The notes under the pieces are model-generated. The model saw only the letters and a list, made by a program, of their open reading frames with translations. It searched no databases and was not told the DNA's origin. Made by a program: the position numbers and the translations under genes. Of a stretch of DNA of 48,368 bases, positions 43,927 to 48,368 are shown piece after piece; position 1 is the stretch's first letter, and each line of letters begins with the position of its first letter. Origin of the DNA: Pseudonocardia kujensis (GTDB lineage Bacteria > Actinomycetota > Actinomycetes > Mycobacteriales > Pseudonocardiaceae); the NCBI RefSeq assembly GCF_021283305.1, contig NZ_JAJSOK010000061.1, forward strand, positions 1 through 48,368. The letters are read 5' to 3'.

Positions 43927-44193
43927 GCATTATGGTTCCATAACGCGATCTTCAAGCCAGCCTGAGCGCGTTATGGTTCCATAACGCGATCTTCAAGCCA
44001 GCCTGAGCGCATTATGGCTCCATAGTGCAATCCTGAAGCCGGTCTGAGCGCATTATGGCTCCATAGTGCAATCCTGAAGCCGGTCTGAGCGCATTATGGT
44101 TCCATAACGCGATCCTGAAGCCGGTCTGAGCGCATTATGGTTCCATAACGCGATCTTCGGGCCGGTCTGAGCGCGGCGTGGGTCCACAACGCC
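43927..44193. repeat. 41-bp array of seven hyphenated palindromes
   Basis: Units start at 43927, 43968, 44009, 44050, 44091, 44132 and 44173, exactly 41 bp apart. Each contains GC(A/G)TTATGG-n2-CCATA(AC/GT)GC, a 20-22 bp palindrome; the last unit is degenerate. The array fills the junction of two convergent genes and is much more AT-rich than its surroundings. On the reverse strand most units hold ATG-GAR-CCA-TAA. Confidence 0.85.
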
Positions 44194-44207
44194 TCGGGTC
44201 GAGATCG

Positions 44208-46559
44208 TCAGAGCTTCTGCATGGGGACGCCGCCGATCAGCATCAGCCGCACCGTGCCGGCGCTGCCGAAGTCGATCGTCACGGTGGCCCGCGGCCCCAC
44301 CCCGTCGGACGCGACGACGGTGCCCAGCCCGTACTTGTCGTGGTTGACCCGGTCCCCCACCTCGAGGTGCAGCTCGGCGTTCAGCGCACGCTGCGGGACC
44401 TTCCAGTCCCCGCGGTCGGTCGCGGTGGACCGGCGGCCGAAGCCGAAGCGACCCACCGGGGCCGACGGTCGCTCGGGCTCGGACCGCGCCCAGTCGACGA
44501 GCTCGGCCGGCACCTCGTCGAGGAACCGCGAGGCCGGGTTGGTGCTGGGCTGGCCGAACGCGGAGCGCACGATCGCCCGGGACAGGAACAGGCGCTGCCG
44601 GGCGCGGGTGATGCCGACGTAGGCGAGCCGGCGCTCCTCGGCCATCTCGTCCGGGTCGCCCAGGGTCCGCATGTGCGGGAAGATCCCGTCCTCCCAGCCG
44701 GTGAGGAACACGACCGGGAACTCCAGGCCCTTCGCCGTGTGCAGGGTCATCAGCGTGACCATGCCCTGGTCGTCGTCCGGGATGGAGTCGGCGTCGGCCA
44801 CCAGGGCGACCCGCTCCAGGAACGCCGCGAGCGACCCGGGCTCGGGGGCACCGACCTCGACGTCCGAGTCGTCCAGGTCCGCGACCGCCGCGTCGCCGGC
44901 GAACTCGCGGGCGACCGTGACGAGCTCGGCGAGGTTCTCCAGCCGGGTGCCGTCCTGCGGGTCCTCGCTGGCCTCGAGGGCCTCGGTGTAGCCGGTGCGG
45001 CCGTACACGTTCTCGAGGATCTCGGCCGTCTCGTCGCCCCGGTCGACACCCTCGCGCAGCTCGTCGAGCATCCGCTGGAACCCGGCGATGTTGCGCTGGC
45101 TACGGGTGGCGAGCTCGGGCAGCTTCTCCGGCTCCTCCGCCGCGACCCGCAGCGCCTGGCTGAAGGAGATGCGGTGCCGCTCGGCGTAGTCCGCGACCAG
45201 GCCCTCGGCCCGGTCCCCGATGCCCCGCTTGGGCACGTTGAGGATGCGCCGCAGGCTCACCGTGTCCTCGGGGTTGGACAGCACGCGCAGGTAGGCCAGC
45301 GCGTCCCGGATCTCCTTGCGCTCGTAGAAGCGGACGCCGCCGACGACCTTGTACGGCAGCCCGATCCGCAGGAACACGTCCTCGAACACGCGGGACTGCG
45401 CGTTGGTCCGGTAGAAGACGGCGATGTCGGAGTTGCGGAACTCGCCGGAGTCGACCAGGCGGTCGATCTCCTGCCCGACGAAGCTCGCCTCGTCGTGCTC
45501 GTTGTCGGCGACGTAGCCGACGATCTTCTCGCCGTCGCCCTGCTCCGACCACAGCCTCTTGTCGCGGCGGTTCGGGTTGCGCGCGATGACGGAGTTGGCG
45601 GCGGACAGGATGGTCTGCGTGGAGCGGTAGTTCTGTTCCAGCAGGACGGTGGTCGCGTTCGGGAAGTCCTGCTCGAACTCCACGATGTTGCGGATGTTCG
45701 CGCCGCGGAAGGCGTAGATCGACTGGTCCGAGTCGCCGACCACGCACAGCTCGGCCGGTACGGCGCCCTGCGTCGCCGGTTCGACCAGCTCGCGGACCAG
45801 GACGTACTGCGCGTGGTTGGTGTCCTGGTACTCGTCGACCAGGACGTGCCGGAAGCGGCGCCGGTAGTACTCGGCCACGGCCGGCATCCGCTGCAGTAGC
45901 GAGACCGTCTCCATGATCAGGTCGTCGAAGTCGAACGCGTTGGCCTGGCGGAGCCGCTCCTGGTAGGTCGCGTAGACCTGCGCGACCCGACGCTCGTGCT
46001 CGTTGCCGGCGCGCTGGGCGAAGTCCTCCGCCGTGATCAGCTCGTTCTTGAGGTTCGAGATCTGCGCGGCCAGCGACCGGGCGGCGAACTTCTTCGGGTC
46101 CAGCTCCTGGTCCCGCGCGACGATCCCGATCAGCCGACGCGTGTCGTCCGCGTCGTACACCGAGAAGGCGCTGCGGACGCCCAGGTGCTTGGCCTCGCGG
46201 CGCAGGATCCGCACGCACATGGAGTGGAAGGTCGACACCCACATGGCCTGCGACCGGCGGCCGACCAGCCCGTCGACCCGCTCCTTCATCTCGGCCGCGG
46301 CCTTGTTGGTGAAGGTGATCGCCATGATCTCGCCCGGGTGCACGCTCCGTTCGGCGAGCAGCCAGCCGATCCGGTGGGTGAGCACCCGGGTCTTGCCCGA
46401 CCCGGCCCCCGCGACGATCAGCAGGGGGCTCCCCGCGTGCGTGACGGCCTCGCGCTGCTTGGGGTTCAGCCCCTCCAGCAGTGCCGCGCCACGCTTCGTC
46501 TTCGGCTCGACCTGAGCCTGGGCGGGAAGTTCGAACAGAGCGCTCATCGTGTCGAACAC
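44208..46559 (-). CDS. pcrA: ATP-dependent DNA helicase PcrA/UvrD1
   Basis: A 783-residue superfamily 1A 3'-5' helicase for repair and replication restart. Walker A GAGSGKT (51-57), Walker B DEYQD (242-246), motif III GDSDQSIYAFRGA, and the late TLHTAKGLEFPVVF and VGITRAR motifs are all present. The C-terminal RNA-polymerase-binding region H-D-K-Y-G-L-G-T-V-V is also present. GTG 46559 is chosen because GGAGG lies four bases before it; the ATG at 46547 would be 16 bases from that site. The 41-bp array follows its stop. Confidence 0.95.
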   Translation of the reverse strand: MFDTMSALFELPAQAQVEPKTKRGAALLEGLNPKQREAVTHAGSPLLIVAGAGSGKTRVLTHRIGWLLAERSVHPGEIMAITFTNKAAAEMKERVDGLVGRRSQAMWVSTFHSMCVRILRREAKHLGVRSAFSVYDADDTRRLIGIVARDQELDPKKFAARSLAAQISNLKNELITAEDFAQRAGNEHERRVAQVYATYQERLRQANAFDFDDLIMETVSLLQRMPAVAEYYRRRFRHVLVDEYQDTNHAQYVLVRELVEPATQGAVPAELCVVGDSDQSIYAFRGANIRNIVEFEQDFPNATTVLLEQNYRSTQTILSAANSVIARNPNRRDKRLWSEQGDGEKIVGYVADNEHDEASFVGQEIDRLVDSGEFRNSDIAVFYRTNAQSRVFEDVFLRIGLPYKVVGGVRFYERKEIRDALAYLRVLSNPEDTVSLRRILNVPKRGIGDRAEGLVADYAERHRISFSQALRVAAEEPEKLPELATRSQRNIAGFQRMLDELREGVDRGDETAEILENVYGRTGYTEALEASEDPQDGTRLENLAELVTVAREFAGDAAVADLDDSDVEVGAPEPGSLAAFLERVALVADADSIPDDDQGMVTLMTLHTAKGLEFPVVFLTGWEDGIFPHMRTLGDPDEMAEERRLAYVGITRARQRLFLSRAIVRSAFGQPSTNPASRFLDEVPAELVDWARSEPERPSAPVGRFGFGRRSTATDRGDWKVPQRALNAELHLEVGDRVNHDKYGLGTVVASDGVGPRATVTIDFGSAGTVRLMLIGGVPMQKL

Positions 46560-46627
46560 GGTACCTCCGCCCCCCGACGGAACCGGAATCGGCGCACGGG
46601 GCGCGGGCCGTGTGGCAGACTGTCGGC

Positions 46628-46696
46628 GTGCACCGCACCTCGTCGACGGGACGATTCTTCTACGGGTACCGGATTCCGGCACCCGTGGCCCGCTGA
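46628..46696 (+). CDS. Phe/Tyr-rich leader peptide of a chorismate mutase attenuator
   Basis: GTG 46628 opens 22 codons whose middle reads R-F-F-Y-G-Y-R, four aromatic residues within five codons, ending at TGA 46696. A CAGACT box six bases before the GTG suggests a leaderless transcript. A stem of CGGGT and ACCCG (46663-46685) overlaps the codons after FFYGY, and a terminator-like hairpin lies 17 bases past the stop. This is the layout of ribosome-mediated attenuation, with ribosome stalling when charged tRNA-Phe or tRNA-Tyr is scarce. The target is the chorismate mutase that follows. Confidence 0.65.
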   Translation: MHRTSSTGRFFYGYRIPAPVAR

Positions 46697-46712
46697 CGCA
46701 GCAGACCCGACG

Positions 46713-46745
46713 CCCCGGAGTCCACGGACCCGGGGCTTCGTTCTG
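46713..46745 (+). terminator. Attenuator terminator upstream of chorismate mutase
   Basis: CCCCGG-A-GTC, loop, GAC-CCGGGG, followed by the T-rich CTTCGTTCTG. It is the only hairpin with a T-run noted in this window, and it sits between the leader peptide and the gene. Confidence 0.65.
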
Positions 46746-46783
46746 TCCGGGGTCGGTGGACGCCCGCCGTGAGGAGTAGACCG

Positions 46784-47083
46784 ATGTCCGTGACCGACGA
46801 CCACACCGACGCCGGGGCCCCCGCCCCGACCCCGACCGACGCCGAGATCACCGAGCTCCGCAAGGAGATCGACCACCTCGACGCCGAGATCCTGCGCCTG
46901 GTCAAGCGGCGCACCGAGGTCTCGCAGCGGATCGGGTCCGCGCGGATGGCGGCCGGCGGGCCCCGGATCGTCTACAGCCGGGAGATCACGGTGCTGTCCC
47001 GCTTCCGTGAGCTCGGCGCCGAGGGTCGCGAGCTCGCGATGCTGCTGCTGCGCCTCGGGCGCGGGCGGCTCGGCGCCCGCTGA
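46784..47083 (+). CDS. Chorismate mutase (AroQ type)
   Basis: A 99-residue monofunctional chorismate mutase turning chorismate into prephenate, the branch to Phe and Tyr. The AroQ helix pattern E-I-T-E-L-R-K-E-I-D-x-L-D-A-E-I-L-R-L-V-K-R-R-T-E-V-S-Q-R-I-G is clear (about 21-51), as are the later R-x-x-x-V and R-E-L-G stretches. GAGGAG lies eight bases before ATG 46784. Expression is probably controlled by the leader and terminator just upstream. Confidence 0.92.
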   Translation: MSVTDDHTDAGAPAPTPTDAEITELRKEIDHLDAEILRLVKRRTEVSQRIGSARMAAGGPRIVYSREITVLSRFRELGAEGRELAMLLLRLGRGRLGAR

Positions 47084-47195
47084 GCCGGCCCGGCGGCCCC
47101 GTCGCGGGCGCAGCGGCCGAAGCCCTGCCGAGGGGCGGGCCGCCGCCCGGCGAATCCCCCGCACGGACCTGCGCGACCGTGGCACTGTGGTGTCC

Positions 47196-47504
47196 ATGGG
47201 GATCGTCTTCTCGCTGATCGCGCTCATCGGGCTGCTGGCCGCCCTCGGCCACGTCGGCTACGTGGCGATGCTGAACAACGCCGCCAAGAAGAAGGGTGCG
47301 GCCGGCGCCGAGATCGCCGCCTACACCCGCACCCGGCTCCCGGTCGCGGCCGGGGCCACCGGTGTCGCGCTGCTGGGCCTGCTCATCACCAGCGGGCCGA
47401 GCCTCACGGCCGACGTGATCGGCATGCTGCTCGCGGCCGGCGGCGGCGTCGTGGGCTACCGCGGGCTCCAGCAGGAGCGCGCCAAGTACCCGACCTCGCG
47501 CTGA
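47196..47504 (+). CDS. Small membrane protein (102 aa)
   Basis: A 102-residue protein with hydrophobic helices at about 2-22, 47-65 and 70-87, and a basic loop KKKGAAGAE between the first two. No catalytic motif is visible. The C-terminus is Q-Q-E-R-A-K-Y-P-T-S-R. A CACTGT box at leaderless spacing and no strong ribosome binding site precede ATG 47196. Function not recognised. Confidence 0.8.
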   Translation: MGIVFSLIALIGLLAALGHVGYVAMLNNAAKKKGAAGAEIAAYTRTRLPVAAGATGVALLGLLITSGPSLTADVIGMLLAAGGGVVGYRGLQQERAKYPTSR

Positions 47505-47532
47505 CCGAGGTCCGGGCACGGAATGTGTCCGA

Positions 47533-47558
47533 GTCGTGACGTGACGCTACGTCACGAC
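47533..47558 (+). terminator. Hairpin after small membrane protein
   Basis: GTCGTGACGT, loop GACGCT, ACGTCACGAC: a perfect 10-bp stem 29 bp after the stop. It could also be a palindromic operator. Confidence 0.55.
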
Positions 47559-47813
47559 CATCGGCGCGCCCGTCACGCCCCGTGAAGGGCTGAGCGCGGG
47601 CGACAGGACCCCCTCCGACCTGCGCGAACCAGCCCGGTGGCGCGATCAGCGCCCGATCGGCGCACGGTCAGCGGTCGCCCTCTTCCGGTGAGCGGAGTTC
47701 ACCCGAACGAACCACCCGCGATGAGCGGGCGAATGACACTTGGTGAACGGTGCGTGACTCCGGTAGACCTGACCGGGTCGCTCCCCAACGCTCCCTGAGG
47801 AGGTCGGCCGGTC

Positions 47814-48368
47814 GTGGCCACGTTCGAGCACCGTGTCGGCAACCCGCTGCCGCCGGACAATCCCGTCACGGTGGCGGATCTGCTGCGTCGCGGCGTCCCC
47901 GCCCAGCGCACGGCCGCCGGGACCCCGGAGGCCGCGCCTGCCGCGCAGGGCCCCGCGGAGTCCGACGGCGACCGCCGGCCGCTCCCCCGGATCCCCGCTC
48001 CGCGGCCCGCACCGGAGGACCTGGTCGGCAGGGCCGACGACACCGGGGCGCCGGTCGCGGCCGCCGCCGAGCCGGCCGAGCCCGTGGGAGCCGTGCTCCT
48101 CGACGACGTCGAGGACCTCGACGAATCCCCCGCCGGCCCGGTGACGGGCGGGCACGCGCTGCCGGATCCGGAGGATCCGCGGCCGAGCCAGATCATCTCC
48201 GTCGGCGCGCTCCTGCGCCGCGAGGGTCGCGCCCCGCACGCCCTCGACCGGCCCATCCAGCCGCGCCCCGCCCAGGTCGGCCGGCGCAGCCACCCCGGCG
48301 TCCGCCGCGCCGCGGTCACCGCCGGTGCGCTCGTGGCCACCGGCTCGGTCGTGGCCGCGGCCGTGTTC
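47814..48368 (+). CDS. Envelope-type protein with disordered N-terminus (runs off the window)
   Basis: GTG 47814 opens 185 codons without a stop to the window edge. The first ~160 residues are Pro/Ala/Asp-rich and contain two short similar motifs, TVADLLRRG and SVGALLRREG. The last visible residues (RRAAVTAGALVATGSVVAAAVF) begin a membrane helix, so a cytoplasmic arm before a membrane anchor is likely. GAGGAGG lies about ten bases upstream, and a TTGGTG/TAGACC promoter pair with 18-bp spacing is possible at 47740-47769. Function not determinable from the visible part. Confidence 0.65.
   Translation, partial: MATFEHRVGNPLPPDNPVTVADLLRRGVPAQRTAAGTPEAAPAAQGPAESDGDRRPLPRIPAPRPAPEDLVGRADDTGAPVAAAAEPAEPVGAVLLDDVEDLDESPAGPVTGGHALPDPEDPRPSQIISVGALLRREGRAPHALDRPIQPRPAQVGRRSHPGVRRAAVTAGALVATGSVVAAAVF

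Noticed and set aside
46545..46565. LexA box at the pcrA start (TCGAACAC near GTGTCGAACACGG)
   Set aside because: Only one half-site matches TCGAAC; the second half GTTCGA at the correct distance is absent.

Overview
The window is very GC-rich, and its genes use G or C at almost every third codon position. It reads as chromosomal DNA of an actinobacterium, most likely of the order Pseudonocardiales. The main arguments are synteny and gene content. The order sucC-sucD, DUF5336 membrane protein, perM, purN, purH matches the mycobacterial Rv0951-Rv0957 neighbourhood. The window also carries an ImuA'/ImuB/DnaE2 mutasome with actinobacterial-type LexA boxes, a CofG enzyme for F420, a monomeric NADP-isocitrate dehydrogenase and a UvrD1/PcrA helicase. 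Several genes show a TANNNT box 6-7 nt before the start codon, the signature of leaderless mRNAs.

Layout. 1-6.6 kb: an open-ended proline-rich protein, deoA and cdd (overlapping), an SRPBCC protein, a secreted D,D-carboxypeptidase, then a trpS-yihY pair. 6.6-10.1 kb: the most unusual region. A reverse-strand MFS transporter is flanked on one side by a 7-residue micro-ORF (VKRNRSW) and on the other by an array of sixteen ~67-bp repeats. Each repeat carries its own Shine-Dalgarno and a 6-codon ORF, MRNRAW-stop. 10.1-17.1 kb: diguanylate cyclase, CofG, a lipoprotein esterase, a YbaK-type deacylase, and a pseudokinase coupled to exonuclease III. 17.2-22.1 kb: icd, a DUF3017 protein and two GPR1/FUN34/YaaH transporters. 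22.1-32.7 kb: dnaE2, a MerR-thioredoxin pair, two lipoprotein M28 peptidases, imuB and imuA'. 33-41.3 kb: the purH-purN, perM, DUF5336, sucD-sucC block. 41.8-48.4 kb: a lipase, an M23 peptidase, pcrA, a chorismate mutase behind an apparent Phe/Tyr attenuator, a small membrane protein and the start of another envelope-type protein.

How the parts work together. DnaE2, ImuB and ImuA' form the SOS translesion mutasome, with good LexA boxes before dnaE2 and in the imuA' leader. SucC/SucD and Icd are TCA-cycle enzymes. PurN/PurH belong to purine synthesis and DeoA/Cdd to pyrimidine salvage.

A second theme is the number of structured repeat families at the 3' ends of genes. One is a 22-bp-phased CGCGAGTCG array at three loci. 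Another is a 41-bp array of palindromes after pcrA. A third is a ~64-bp element with inverted GTGATCG ends in six copies. Shorter repeats follow the diguanylate cyclase and imuB. The candidate for an undescribed system is the MRNRAW micro-ORF array. Synonymous changes with an unchanged peptide, plus a divergent copy on the other strand, suggest that the hexapeptide or its translation is what is selected. Its function is unknown.
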